Of a stretch of DNA of 31,835 nucleotides, positions 14,866 to 24,785 are shown piece after piece (position 1 is the first letter of the stretch; each line of letters opens with the position of its first letter). The notes beneath the pieces were generated by a model. That model was not told where the DNA came from and did not search any database. It saw only the letters and a list, made by a program, of their open reading frames with translations. Made by a program: the position numbers and the translations under genes. Origin of the DNA: Symbiodinium natans (taxonomy: Eukaryota; Sar; Dinophyceae; Suessiales; Symbiodiniaceae); NCBI GenBank assembly GCA_905221605.1, contig CAJNDS010000809.1, forward strand, positions 35,001-66,835, read 5' to 3'.

Positions 14866-15404
14866 CAACGAATACTAGCTATCACTTCTGCTCTTACGTG
14901 GGGGATGATCCAAGCGGTCTCTCGGGTCGAGCTGCGCACCGTTGTGCGCACATTGAAGTGTCCTGTCAGCTGTCGTGCCCAATTGTTGCTTGGTGTGGAT
15001 CGGCAAAGATCACTGCTACTGAAAGAGGCATCTTCTCATGAAGATGCCCTAACTCTTTCAAGACATCTACATTATCATTCAACGCGTACAGACGTCGGTT
15101 CGACAACCTGTAAAACTTCGTACTCCTCTTCACAAACTGAAGTGGACGCGAGTCCTGCAGTGCCCTGAACCGTCTCGTGCAGAAAACACCCCCGCAGAAA
15201 ATCACTGCCTTTACCGCAAGCATTGGAATCATACAACCGCACAACCCGCTACAGTCCACCTCCGCCACGGACGCACCCATGACCGCAGAAGCCACTGCCC
15301 CGCCGATAAGGAGCCGACCAAAAAAAAGCAACGACGGCACCCATTGCAAAAGACCCGCGAAAACGTCTCGCGTAATCAGTGACCATCATACAACAATCGG
15401 TGAA
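14866..15404. repeat. Tandem unit, copy 1 (539 bp)
   Basis: It is nearly identical to 15405-15944. It lacks the ~133-bp tail present in copies 2 and 3, being directly abutted by copy 2. The minus strand carries the open frame described separately. Confidence 0.9.
14966..15349 (-). CDS. Uncharacterised repeat-borne frame, copy 1
   Basis: An open minus-strand frame of about 127 codons with no in-frame ATG at its head; it may be an exon, as TTTTCGCGG or TTTTCGCAG lies just upstream in the copies. Order: a hydrophobic segment (residues ~5-30) that could span a membrane, a Cys-rich stretch (D-C-S-G-L-C-G-C), basic F-C-T-R-R-F-R-A-L, then F-Y-R-L-S-N-R-R-L-Y-A-L and V-A-V-I-F-A-D-P-H. It ends in a stop after A-T-I-G-H-D-S. 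I recall the N-R-R-L-Y-A-L type of motif from uncharacterised eukaryotic proteins, but assign no function. Confidence 0.4.
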   Translation of the reverse strand: MQWVPSLLFFGRLLIGGAVASAVMGASVAEVDCSGLCGCMIPMLAVKAVIFCGGVFCTRRFRALQDSRPLQFVKRSTKFYRLSNRRLYALNDNVDVLKELGHLHEKMPLSVAVIFADPHQATIGHDS

Positions 15405-15889
15405 CAACGAATACTAGCTATCACTTCTGCTCTTGCGTGGGGGATGATCCAAGCGGTCTCTCGGGTCGAGCTGCGCACCGTTGTGCGCACATTGAAGTGT
15501 CCTGTCAGCTGTCGTGCCCCAATTGTTGCTTGGTGTGGATCGGCAAAGATCACTGCTACTGAAAGAGGCATCTTCTCATAAAGATGCCCTAACTCTTTCA
15601 AGACATCTACATTATCATTCAACGCGTACAGACGTCGGTTCGACAACCTGTAGAACTTCGTACTCTTCTTCACAAACTGAAGTGGACGCGAGTCCTGCAG
15701 TGCCCTGAACCGTCTCGTGCAGAAAACACCCCCGCAGAAAGTCACTGCCTTTACCGCAAGCATTGGAATCATACAACCGCACAACCCGCTACAGTCCACC
15801 TCCGCCACGGACGCACCCATGACCGCAGAAGCCACTGCCCCGCCGATAAGGAGCCGACCAAAAAAAAGCAACGACGGCACCCATTGCAA
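15386..15889 (-). CDS. Uncharacterised repeat-borne frame, copy 2 (3' frameshift)
   Basis: Same frame as copy 1 with a few substitutions (for example K for R in V-K-K-S-T). One extra C near 15517-15520 shifts the 3' end, so the stop after A-T-I-G is bypassed and the frame continues through unrelated codons into copy 1. Conservation of the frame across copies is compatible with former coding, but copies this similar would keep it anyway. Confidence 0.35.
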   Translation of the reverse strand: MQWVPSLLFFGRLLIGGAVASAVMGASVAEVDCSGLCGCMIPMLAVKAVTFCGGVFCTRRFRALQDSRPLQFVKKSTKFYRLSNRRLYALNDNVDVLKELGHLYEKMPLSVAVIFADPHQATIGARQLTGHFNVRTTVRSSTRETAWIIPHARAEVIASIRCSPIVV

Positions 15890-16078
15890 AAGACCTGCGA
15901 AAACGTCTCGCGTAATCAGTGACCATCATACAACAATCGGTGAACAATCTTAAGACACTATTTTTGCGGGCAACCAATAGCAACTGGTCGACCAAGCCGA
16001 TGCCTGAAGACGGCACGGCTCCAGCGCCTCGAAGCTTGTCTTCCTGACTTAGGAAACTACAGCGGCCGACGCCAAGTC
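15405..16078. repeat. Tandem unit, copy 2 with tail
   Basis: The repeat body (15405-15944) is followed by a tail from CTTAAGACACTA to GCGGCCGACGCCAAG (about 15945-16078) that recurs after copy 3. Confidence 0.85.
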
Positions 16079-16369
16079 TCGCCAGCTGTCGTGCACAATT
16101 GTTGCTTGGTGTGCGTCGGCAAAGATCACTGCTACTGAAAGAGGCTTCTTCTCATGAAGATGCCCTAACTCTTTCAACACATGTACATTATCATTCAACG
16201 CGTACAGATGTCGGTTCGACAACCTGTCGAACTTCGTACTCTTCTTCACAAACTGAAGTGGACGCGAGTCCTGCAGTGCCCTGAACCGTCTCGTGCAGAA
16301 AACACTCCCGCAGAAAATCACCTTGAGACACATGCCTTTACCGTAAGCATTGGAATCATGCAGCCGCAC
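16049..16369 (-). pseudogene. Repeat-borne frame, copy 3, broken
   Basis: The C-terminal half (F-C-T-R-R-F-R-A-L to H-Q-A-T-I) is kept, but the ~10-bp insertion upstream shifts the frame, separating it from the hydrophobic N-terminal half at about 16380-16480. It is therefore the oldest or least constrained copy. Confidence 0.45.
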
Positions 16370-16667
16370 AACCCGCTACAGTCCACCTCCGCCACGGACA
16401 CTCCCATGACCGCAGAAGCCACTGCCCCGCCGAGAAGGAGCCAACACAAAAAAAGCAGCGACAGCACCCATTGCAAAAGACCTGCGAAAACTTCTCGGAT
16501 AATCAGTGACCATCATACAAGAATCGGTGAACAATCTTAAGACACTAACTTTGCGGGCAACAAATAGCAACTCGTTGACCAAGCCGATGCCTGAAAACGG
16601 CACGGCTCCGGCGCCTCGAAGCTTGTCTTCCTCACTTAGGAAACTACAGCGGCCGACGCCAAGCGTG
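16079..16667. repeat. Tandem unit, copy 3 (diverged, 5'-truncated)
   Basis: It begins at CAGCTGTCGTG (about 16083), lacking the first ~100 bp of copies 1 and 2, and carries the tail to about 16667. It has more substitutions and a ~10-bp insertion near 16321-16333 (TTGAGACACA). Confidence 0.85.
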
Positions 16668-16922
16668 ACCTGTGCTTCTAGCCAGAGCGCGTTCGGCGAA
16701 CAGTTCAGGTCAACCACGAAGGGGATCAACTTACCACTGCTGCGCGAAATGTTGAGGATACGTCACCGGGACGCAGCTTCGCACATGTCGCGCAGGACCT
16801 ATCTCGCATCATCTTCATCTTTTGTTTGGCGTATATTCACTTCAGCTCAAATAGCTGTGGTATAGGGTTTAATTAGGGCGCAGGATGCCTGTAAGGTTTA
16901 CAGTCTTGAACCCCAAACCCTA
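16668..16922. other. Unique sequence after the tandem units
   Basis: Open frames exist on both strands (a minus frame reads V-D-L-N-C-S-P-N-A-L-W-L-E-A-Q-V-T-L-G), and this may be the native sequence next to the repeat body. No recognised domain. Confidence 0.3.
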
Positions 16923-16980
16923 CTTAAGGGGGCAGAAAGGGGACCGGGACAGTCCTGCGGGCTTGTAAACTCTAAACCCT
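16923..16980 (+). repeat. 58-bp direct repeat, left copy
   Basis: CTTAAGGGGGCAGAAAGGGG at its start, ending TAAACTCTAAACCCT. It is identical over all 58 bases to 18438-18495. The two copies bracket the transposase-like ORF. Confidence 0.97.
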
Positions 16981-17057
16981 AAACCGCGAAGGTTGGCTTG
17001 CTCAACCTCAGCATTGGTGTTATCCTTGATGTTGGGTGAGCCACAGCGCGAAACAAA

Positions 17058-17180
17058 ATGAGCGAGCGTATTATGCAGGCTGCGTTTCCTGCGCTTGAGC
17101 CACCTACTCCTCCTCCAGCGCCAGCGCGATCTTGTCGCTGGTACAGGGCATGGCTGCTGCAGCTGAGTAGGCAAAGATAA
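17058..17180 (+). CDS. Possible short ORF upstream of the transposase-like ORF
   Basis: ATG at 17058 opens 40 codons beginning M-S-E-R-I-M-Q-A-A-F-P, with a Pro-rich middle, ending at TAA (17178). It could be an exon or decayed N-terminal part of the element. No family recognised. Confidence 0.2.
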   Translation: MSERIMQAAFPALEPPTPPPAPARSCRWYRAWLLQLSRQR

Positions 17181-17221
17181 GGACTGTGAGCAAAAATTGA
17201 TATGCATCGCGCGCATCCTTC

Positions 17222-18184
17222 ATGAGGCAACTGCATTCGTGCTCGAAGCACATGCAGCGAAGAACTGTCTGTGCAACAACTCATGCAGAGATGCTCCGAC
17301 ATGTTATTCGCACTGTGAGGGAGTTCCTGGAGAAGAAAAAGACGAAGGACTACGACATCAAATCGTCAGCCTCGGAAGCCCTCGGTTTCTACCCAGTGTT
17401 CAGGCTATGCCTGCAGGAGGTTAGAGATGCACGACCCTTGGGGGCTGCAGCTCGCAATGCCATCAATTCGTTCATGTTGCTATGCCGGGTTCTGGACATC
17501 TTGCAGAAGACAGCCACTGGAGATGTGGAGCACACCGTTCTGAGGCAGGCGATCCGAGCACATCTTGAGGCCTATCAGTCCAGTTACCCCACTGCCACCT
17601 TCCTTCCCAAAGGCCACCTCGCCCTGCATCTGGCCACACAGTATCTCCGGAACAAATCCCTCGTAGCATGTTTTGTCCATGAGAGGAGACACAAAGAGCT
17701 CAAACGCTTTGCAAATGCTCAGACAAACTCCCACACAGGGAGCGAAAGACATTTACTTCAAGAAGTGTTTTTAACACATTCAGATGCACTCGACACGAAT
17801 GAGCTCGTGCCCGGTTCGTGCTTACAAAGCCCAAGGGCAGCCAATCCTATGTTGGCAGATATGTTCTGCAAGCACTTTGACCTGGCGGCGGCACCGGGCT
17901 TGCAGTGGAGCAGCAGTGTTACCTTGCCCAGATGGCGACTCATCAAGTCTGGGGATGTGGTGCTGGTGGCGAGTCCTGAAGGAGTCGCAAAGGTTCTGTA
18001 CCATTGCAGTTTTGCAGGGTACATGTTCACCTGCTGCACCTTTTACGAGAAGGACAAGAGGCCGAATGTTTTTAAAGGAAGCGAGAATGCTTGCTTCATT
18101 AACAGCCTACACATTCGTGGTCCTTGCATCACTCGGCAGGATGGCCACCTCATTACAGTTGTGCCTCAGGACTTCGCCATGTGA
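17222..18184 (+). CDS. Transposase-like protein, C-terminal part
   Basis: 320 codons from ATG to TGA; the frame is open only 21 bases further upstream, so the N-terminus is short or lost. Residues ~22-125 are helical. Residues 130-140 (K-G-H-L-A-L-H-L-A-T-Q) and 150-164 (C-F-V-H-E-R-R-H-K-E-L-K-R-F-A) resemble the conserved K-x-H-x-x-x-H-L ... E-R-x-x-K pattern in the C-terminal parts of KDZ-type and CACTA-type transposases. Residues 239-249 (R-L-I-K-S-G-D-V-V-L-V) start a small beta-rich domain like those following such regions. No DDE/D catalytic set is visible, so the protein is probably a non-autonomous remnant. Identification is by motif memory only; a domesticated host gene is the alternative. 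Confidence 0.5.
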   Translation: MRQLHSCSKHMQRRTVCATTHAEMLRHVIRTVREFLEKKKTKDYDIKSSASEALGFYPVFRLCLQEVRDARPLGAAARNAINSFMLLCRVLDILQKTATGDVEHTVLRQAIRAHLEAYQSSYPTATFLPKGHLALHLATQYLRNKSLVACFVHERRHKELKRFANAQTNSHTGSERHLLQEVFLTHSDALDTNELVPGSCLQSPRAANPMLADMFCKHFDLAAAPGLQWSSSVTLPRWRLIKSGDVVLVASPEGVAKVLYHCSFAGYMFTCCTFYEKDKRPNVFKGSENACFINSLHIRGPCITRQDGHLITVVPQDFAM

Positions 18185-18437
18185 TGAGCACAGCGCCGAA
18201 ACCTGTAACCCTCAAGCCTTAGAAGCCTATACCCTAAATAAACCTTGAACCCTAAACTCTAAACCTCAGAAACTCGCAGGGTTTCGGAATTTTGCTTGCA
18301 GATGTTGCCACAGGGCCAAGGGCGCTTAACAGATGGGTTTCCCTTAAGTTCCCCAAAAAAATCTCGAAAAATGTGGTGTGCTTGTTATATCTTGTTATTA
18401 TGTATGTTAGGCCAGTACTAAGATTTGGCCAAGCAAG
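18185..18437. other. 3' flank of the transposase-like ORF
   Basis: Short CCCTAAA-type remnants (about 18230-18265), then AT-rich sequence with TTGTTATATCTTGTTATT. No clear polyadenylation signal or gene. Confidence 0.4.
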
Positions 18438-18495
18438 CTTAAGGGGGCAGAAAGGGGACCGGGACAGTCCTGCGGGCTTGTAAACTCTAAACCCT
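18438..18495 (+). repeat. 58-bp direct repeat, right copy
   Basis: Identical to 16923-16980. It lies 254 bp after the stop of the transposase-like ORF and is followed by more CCCTAAA-type units. Confidence 0.97.
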
Positions 18496-18692
18496 ATACC
18501 CTGAACCCTAAACCCTATAGGGTTGCTGTAATGTCCTGACACGGAGCAGCATCCCTACACCCCAGTTTAAGGGTCTTAGTAATTAGAATAGGGTTTTGGG
18601 GGACTATGATAGTACAATTATCAAGGGACCATAAGAGAATACTCTTCGTAGTCGTTCCGACCCCGATACTAAACCCTAATTTTGGGTTTCAG

Positions 18693-18769
18693 TTCTGCGG
18701 GAGTCCGTCGCTTCTTCGCGCTCAGCGCTTGCCAATGTGTTGCCCCCAGCTCCAGATGTGGCTGCGTTG
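18693..18769 (+). CDS. Candidate exon, plus strand
   Basis: The acceptor is TTTGGGTTTCAG and the donor TTG|GTAAGC, both close to consensus. After two bases, 25 codons read L-R-E-S-V-A-S-S-R-S-A-L-A-N-V-L-P-P-A-P and end V-A-A-L. It is on the same strand as the transposase-like ORF, but no link between them is shown. Confidence 0.45.
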
Positions 18770-18904
18770 GTAAGCTCACCCCGTCAACTCAATATAGAAA
18801 TCGGAATAGTTACTAACAGTAAGCCCTTTGGGCCGGATTCCTTTATAGTTCCCAAAGCCCTGTTGTAATGGCTTCATGTTAAGTCTTAGCCAAAAAGATC
18901 AGGG

Positions 18905-19655
18905 CTGCAGACTACAGCCAGACAGCCCGGGGGCCTGGAAATTACAGCGAGAGAGACCGGGGGCCTGGAGACTACAGTCAGAGAGCTCGGGGGCCTGCAG
19001 ACTACAGGGCCTGGAGACTGCAGTCAGAGAGCTCGGGGGCCTGCAGACTACAGCCAGACAGCCCGGGGGCCTGGGGATTACAGCGAGAAAGACCGGGGGC
19101 CTGGAGACTACAGTCAGAGAGCTCGGGGGCCTGCAGACTACAGCCAGACAGCCCGGGGCCTGGTGACTACAGCGAGAGAGGTGGGGGGCCTGGAGACTAC
19201 AGTCAGAGAGCTCGGGGGCCTGCAGACTACAGCTGGTGACTACAGCGAGAGAGACCGGGGGCCTGGAGACTACAGAGAGCTCGGGGGCCTGTAGTCTCAG
19301 ACTACAGCCAGACAGCCCGGGACCCTGGTGACTACAGCGAGAGAGCCCGGGGGGCTGGAGACTACAGTAAGAGAGCTCGGGGACCTGCAGACTACAGCCA
19401 GACAGCCCGGGGGCCTGGTGACTACAGCGAGAGAGACCGGGGGCCTGGAGACTACAGTCAGAGAGCTCGGGGGCCTGCAGACTACAGCCAGACAGCCCGG
19501 GGGCCTGGTGACTACAGCGAGCCCGGGGGCCTGGAGACTCTACAGTCAGAGAGCTCGGGGGCCTGCAGACTACAGCCAGACAGCCCGGGACCCTGGTGAC
19601 TACAGCGAGAGAGCTACAGTCAGAGAGCTCGGGGGCCTGCAGACTACAGCCACAG
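18905..19655 (+). repeat. GC-rich ~30-bp minisatellite, left
   Basis: About 24 units sharing GACTACAG and CGGGGGCCTG. Three unit types (cores TCAGAGAGCT, CCAGACAGCC, CGAGAGAGAC) follow each other in order, giving a higher-order repeat of about 90 bp. Open frames through it are by-products of a period divisible by three. Confidence 0.9.
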
Positions 19656-20410
19656 CTCGGGGCCTACGGCCTGCTTCGCGGGAAATCCCGTGGGAAAAGG
19701 AAGCCCTTATTTTTGAAGTCTTGCGAGATTTCTCGCGGGATACGTTTTAATTTCGAAGGGGATCCGAGGGAAAACCAAGGGAAGTTCAAAGGGAAGTCCA
19801 AGGGAACAGTAAAAGGAAGATTTGACTCTCACGGGAAACTGAAGGGAAACCAAAAAAAACATCAAAGGGAAACCACGGGAAAACCAGAAAAACTCAAGGG
19901 AGAGCTCGCGGGAATTTCTCCCGCCAAAATTCGCGGGAGAAAAGTTTCGCGGGAGAAATATTCAAGGGGAATGCTTTTGTTAACGCTCGTCCCCGGACCC
20001 CCGGCTTTTTTTACAAGCCTTATGAATTAACAAAACAAAATGTTCTTTTTTAAAAGGACTAAGAAGCGCATTTAAATATTTTAAATGAGTATTTTTGTTG
20101 CTGTTTTTTTTATTTTTCTTGTAAGGCCTAGGCTTTCAGAATTTCAGGAAAATTGCAAAAAAAAAAAAAAACTTAAATGGTTTATTTGCTAAAAATTACA
20201 AACAAAAATCCAAAAATATAACGTACCCATGGAACTTCATGGCCTTTCCAAATATTGAAATGCCCCTAGTTTCCTTAAAATCTATCAAATTTTAAACTAA
20301 TATTCAAGTATTTTCCAGAAAGGGTCAGGCCCATTTAAATAAAAAAAAATTAAACTCAGTAAAACTATTGGAAAAATGAATTTATTTTCCGGAAAAGTCA
20401 GGCCCATTTA
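19656..20410 (+). repeat. Fold-back module R, left copy
   Basis: About 750 bp: a GC-rich part with recurring TCGCGGGA and AAGGGAA motifs, then an AT-rich part from about 20030. It recurs inverted at about 23325-24060 and again at about 24116-24785. The frame through it (G-K-F-K-G-K-S-K-G type) is low-complexity and disrupted in the third copy, so I do not call it a gene. Confidence 0.9.
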
Positions 20411-21175
20411 AAATTTTAAAATCCTTAAAATCCTGAAAACCCTTAAAATTTTGAAAGCCCGGACCTTTCAATATTTTAAGGATTTTAAGGAATTTAAGGC
20501 ATTTTAAATTCTTAAAATCCTTAAAATCCTTAAAATTTTGAAAGAAAATTAAATTATTTTCCGGAAAGAGGCAGGCCCATTTAAAATTTTAAAATCCTTA
20601 AAATCCTTAAAATCCTTAAAATTTTGAAAGCCCGGACCTTTCAAAATTTTAAGGATTTTAAGGAATTTAAGGCCTTTTAAATTTCTTAAAATCCTTAAAA
20701 TCCTTAAAATTTTGAAAGAAAATTAAATTATTTTCCGGAAAGAGGCAGGCCCATTTAAAATTTTAAAAATCCTTAAAATCCTTAAAATCCTTAAAAGTTT
20801 GAAAGCCCGGGCCTTTTAAAATTTTCAGTGTTTTAAGGAATTTAAGGCCGTTTAAATTTCTTAAATCCTTAAAATCCTTAAAATTTTGAAAGAAAATTAA
20901 ATCATTTTCCGGAAAGAGGCAGGCCCATTTAAAATTTTAAAAATCCTTAAAATCCTTAAAATCCTTAAAATTTTGAAAGCCCGGGCCTTTCAAAATTTTA
21001 AGGATTTTAAGGAATTTAAGGCCTTTTAAATTCTTAAAATCCTTAAAATCCTTAAAATCTTACAATTTTGAAAGAAAATTAAAATTAGTTTCCGGAAAAG
21101 AGGCAAGCGCCCATTTAAAACATTTTAAAAAAATCTAAAATCCTATAAAATCCTTTACAATGTTGAAAAGGTTGG
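20395..21175 (-). repeat. AT-rich ~174-bp satellite, left block
   Basis: Units marked by TTTTCCGGAAA at 20557, 20731, 20905 and 21088, spacing about 174 bp. Each carries CAGGCCCATTTAAAATTTT, tandem AAATCCTTAA and a large internal palindrome. Confidence 0.9.
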
Positions 21176-23325
21176 GGGCTTTTCCAAATATTTTCAGTGG
21201 ATTTTTAGGGATTTTACGGATTTTTGAAAAATGTTAAATGGGCCTGCCTCTTTCGAAAATAAATTTAATTTTCTCACATTTTAAGGATTTTAAGGATTTA
21301 AGAATTTTAAAAGGCCGTTTAAAATTCCCTTAAAATCCTTAAAATTGGAAGCCAACATTTCAATTTTGAGGGTTTAAAGGATTTTAAGGATTTTTAAAAT
21401 TTTAAATGGGCCTGCCTCTTTCCGGAAAAAGATTTATTTTTCTTTCAAAATTTTAAGGATTTTAAGGATTTTAAGGATTTTAAGAAATTTAAAAGGCCTT
21501 AAATTCCTTAAAATCCTTAAAATTTTGAAAGGCCCGGGCTTTCAAAATTTTAAGGATTTTAAGGATTTTAAGGATTTTTGAAATTTTAAATGGGCCTGCC
21601 TCTTTCCGGAAAATGATTTAATTTTCTTTCAAAATTTTAAGGATTTTAAGGATTTTAAGGATTTTAAGAAATTTAAAAGGCCTTAAATTCCTTAAAATCC
21701 TTAACATTTTGAAAGGCCCGGGCTTTCAAAATTTTAAGGATTTTAAGGATTTTAAGGATTTTTAAAATTTTAAATGGGCCTGCCTCTTTCCGGAAAATAA
21801 TATAATTTTCTTGCAAAATTTTAAGGATTTTAAGGATGTTAAGGATTTTAAGAAATTTAAAAGGCCTTAAATTCCTTAAAATCCTTAAAATTTTGAAAGC
21901 CCCAACCTTTCAAAATTTTAAGGATTTTAAGGATTTTAAGGATTTTTAAAATTTTAAATGGGCCTGCCTCTTTCCGGAAAATAATTTAATTTTCTTTCAA
22001 CATTTAAAGGATTTTAAGGATTTTAAGAAATTTAAAAGGCGTTAAATTCCTTAAAATCCTTAAAATTTTGAAAGCCCCAACCTTTCAAAATTTTAAGGAT
22101 TTTAAGGATTTTAAGGATTTTTAAAATTTTAAATGGGCCTGCCTCTTTCCGGAAAATGATTTAATTTTCTTTCAAAATTTTAAGGTTTTAAGGATTTTAA
22201 GAAATTTAACAGGCCTTAAATTCCTTAAAACCCTTAAAATTTTGAAAGGCCCGGGCTTTCAAAATTTTAAGGATTTTAAGGATTTTAAGGATTTTTAAAA
22301 TTTTAAATGGGCCTGCCTCTTTCCGGAAACTAATTTAATTTTCTTTCAAAATTTTAAGGATTTTAAGGATTTTAAGGATTTTAAGAAATTTAAAAGGCGT
22401 TAAATTCCTTAAAACCCTTAAAATTTTGAAAGCCCCAACCTTTCAAAATTTTAAGGATTTTAAGGGTTTTAAGGATTTTTAAAATTTTAAATGGGCCTGC
22501 CTCTTTCCGGAAAATAATTCAATTTTCTTTCAAAATTTTAAGGATTTTAAGGATTTTAAGGATTTTACGAATTTAACAGTCCCTTAATTCCTTACAATCC
22601 TTAAAAGTTTGAACCTGGCCGGGCTTTCAAAAATTTTAAAACATAAAATTTAAATAAAAAAAAAAAAAAATGATTTTTAATGATTTTTAAGGCATTTTGG
22701 AACATTGTAATGGGCCTGGCCTCTTTCCGAAATAATTTAATTTTCTTTCAAAATTTTAAGGATTTTAAGGATTTTTAAAATTTTAATGGGCCTGCCTCTT
22801 TCCGGAAATATTTAATTTTTCCTTTCAAATTTTAAGGATTTTGGTTTAAGAATTTAAAAGGCCCTTAAATTCCGTAAATCCTTTAAAAATTTTGAAAGGC
22901 CCGGGCTTTCAAAATTTAAGGATTTTAAGGATTTTAGGCTTTTTAAAATTTTAAATGGGCCTGCCTCTTTCCGGAAAATAATCTAATTTTCTTTCAAAAT
23001 TTTAAGGATTTTAAGGATTTTAAGGATTTTAAGAAATTTAAAGGCCTTAAATTCCTTAAAATCCTTAAAATTTTGAAAGCCCCAACCTTTCAAAATTTTA
23101 AGGATTTTAAGGATTTTAAGGATTTTGAAAATTTTAAATGGGCCTGCCTCTTTCCGGAAAATAGTTTAATTTTCTTTCAAAATTTTAAGGATTTTAAGGA
23201 TTTTAAGAAATTTAAAAGGCGTTAAATTCCTTAAAATCCTTAAAATATTGAAAGGTCCGGGCTTTCAAAATTTTAAGGGTTTTCAGGATTTTAAGGATTT
23301 TAAAATTAGAAATGGGCCTGACTTT
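21176..23325 (+). repeat. AT-rich ~174-bp satellite, right block, inverted
   Basis: About twelve units in the opposite orientation (TTTTAAGGATTTTAAGG, GGGCCTGCCTCTTTCCGG). Spacing is roughly 175-185 bp, with decayed units around 22560-22860. The orientation switches near 21180-21240. No gene. Confidence 0.9.
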
Positions 23326-24060
23326 TCCGGAAAATAAATTTATTTTCCAATAGTTTTACTGAGTTTATTTTTTTGTATTTAAATGGGCCTGACCCTTTCT
23401 GGAAAATACTTGAATATTAGTTTAATATTTGATAGATTTTAAGGAAACTAGGGGCATTTCAATATTTGGAAAGGCCATGAAGTTCCATGGGTACGTTATA
23501 TTTTTGGATTTTTGTTTGTAATTTTTAGCAAATAAACCATTTAAGTTTTTTTTTTGCAATTTTCCTGAAATTCTGAAAGCCTAGGCCTTACAAGAAAAAT
23601 AAAAAAAAACAGCAACACAAATACTCATTTAAAATATTTAAATGCGCTTCTTAGTCCTTTTAAAAAAGAACATTTTGTTTTGTTAATTCATAAGGCTTGT
23701 AAAAAAAGCCGGGGGTCCGGGGACGAGCGTTAACAAAAGCATTCCCCTTGAATATTTCTCCCGCGAAACTTTTCTCCCGCGAATTTTGGCGGGAGAAATT
23801 CCCGCGAGCTCTCCCTTGAGTTTTTCTGGTTTTCCCGTGGTTTCCCTTTGATGTTTTTTTTGGTTTCCCTTCAGTTTCCCGTGAGAGTCAAATCTTCCTT
23901 TTACTGTTCCCTTGGACTTCCCTTTGAACTTCCCTTGGTTTTCCCTCGGATCCCCTTCGAAATTAAAACGCATCCCGCGAGAAATCTCGCAAGACTTCAA
24001 AAATAAGGGCTTCCTTTTCCCACGGGATTTCCCGCGAAGCAGGCCGTAGGCCCCGAGCTG
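23325..24060 (-). repeat. Fold-back module R, inverted copy 1
   Basis: Reverse complement of 19656-20410 with few differences, AT-rich part first and TCCCGCGA part last. Confidence 0.9.
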
Positions 24061-24115
24061 TGGCTGTAGTCTGCAGGCCCCCGAGCTCTCTGACTGTAGA
24101 GTCTCCAGGCCCCCA
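24058..24115 (-). repeat. Minisatellite fragment between two module copies
   Basis: About two minisatellite units, inverted, cut off abruptly where AAATGGGCCTGACCC of the next module begins. Confidence 0.85.
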
Positions 24116-24785
24116 AATGGGCCTGACCCTTTCCGGAAAATACTTGAATATTAGTTTAAATTTTGATAGATTTTAAGGAAACTAGCGGCATTTCAATATT
24201 TTGAAAGGCCATGAAGTTCCATGGGTACCTTATATTTTTGGATTTTTGTTTGTAATTTTTAGCAAATAAACCATTTAAGTTTTTTTTGCAATTTTCCTGA
24301 AATTCTGAAAGCCTAGGCCTTACAAGAAAAATAAAAAAAACAGCAACAAAAATACTCATTTAAAATATTTAAATGCGCTTCTTAGTCCTTTTAAAAAAGA
24401 ACATTTTGTTCTGTTAATTCATAAGGCTTGTAAAAAAAGCCGGGGGTCCGGGGACGAGCGTTAACAAAAGCATTCCCCTTGAATATTTCTCCCGCGAAAC
24501 TTTTCTCCCGCGAATTTTGGCGGGAGAAATTCCCGCGAGCTCTCCCTTGAGTTTTCCTGGTTTTCCCGTGGTTTCCCTTTGATTTTTTTTTGGTTTCCCT
24601 TCAGTTTCCCGTGAGAGTCAAAGCTTCCTTTTACTGTTCCCTTGGACTTCCCTTTGAACTTCCCTTGGTTTTCCCTCGGATCCCCTTCGAAATTAAAACG
24701 CATCCCGCGAGAAATCTCGCAAGACTTCAAAAATAAGGGCTTCCTTTTCCCACGGGATTTCCCGCGAAGCAGGCCGTAGGCCCCG
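24116..24785 (-). repeat. Fold-back module R, inverted copy 2
   Basis: Direct repeat of 23379-24060, a few percent diverged, with length changes in T-runs. Confidence 0.9.

Noticed and set aside
15177-15581. 134-codon plus-strand frame in the tandem units
   Set aside because: It overlaps the more protein-like minus frame, crosses the junction between copies 1 and 2, and is not kept as a unit in copy 3.
18905-19655. CRISPR-like array of ~30-bp repeats
   Set aside because: Units are directly adjacent with no unique spacers and they vary among themselves; the DNA is eukaryotic. It is a minisatellite.
19596-20030. 144-codon frame through minisatellite and module R
   Set aside because: The frame is low-complexity, its start lies in the minisatellite, and the third module copy is disrupted.
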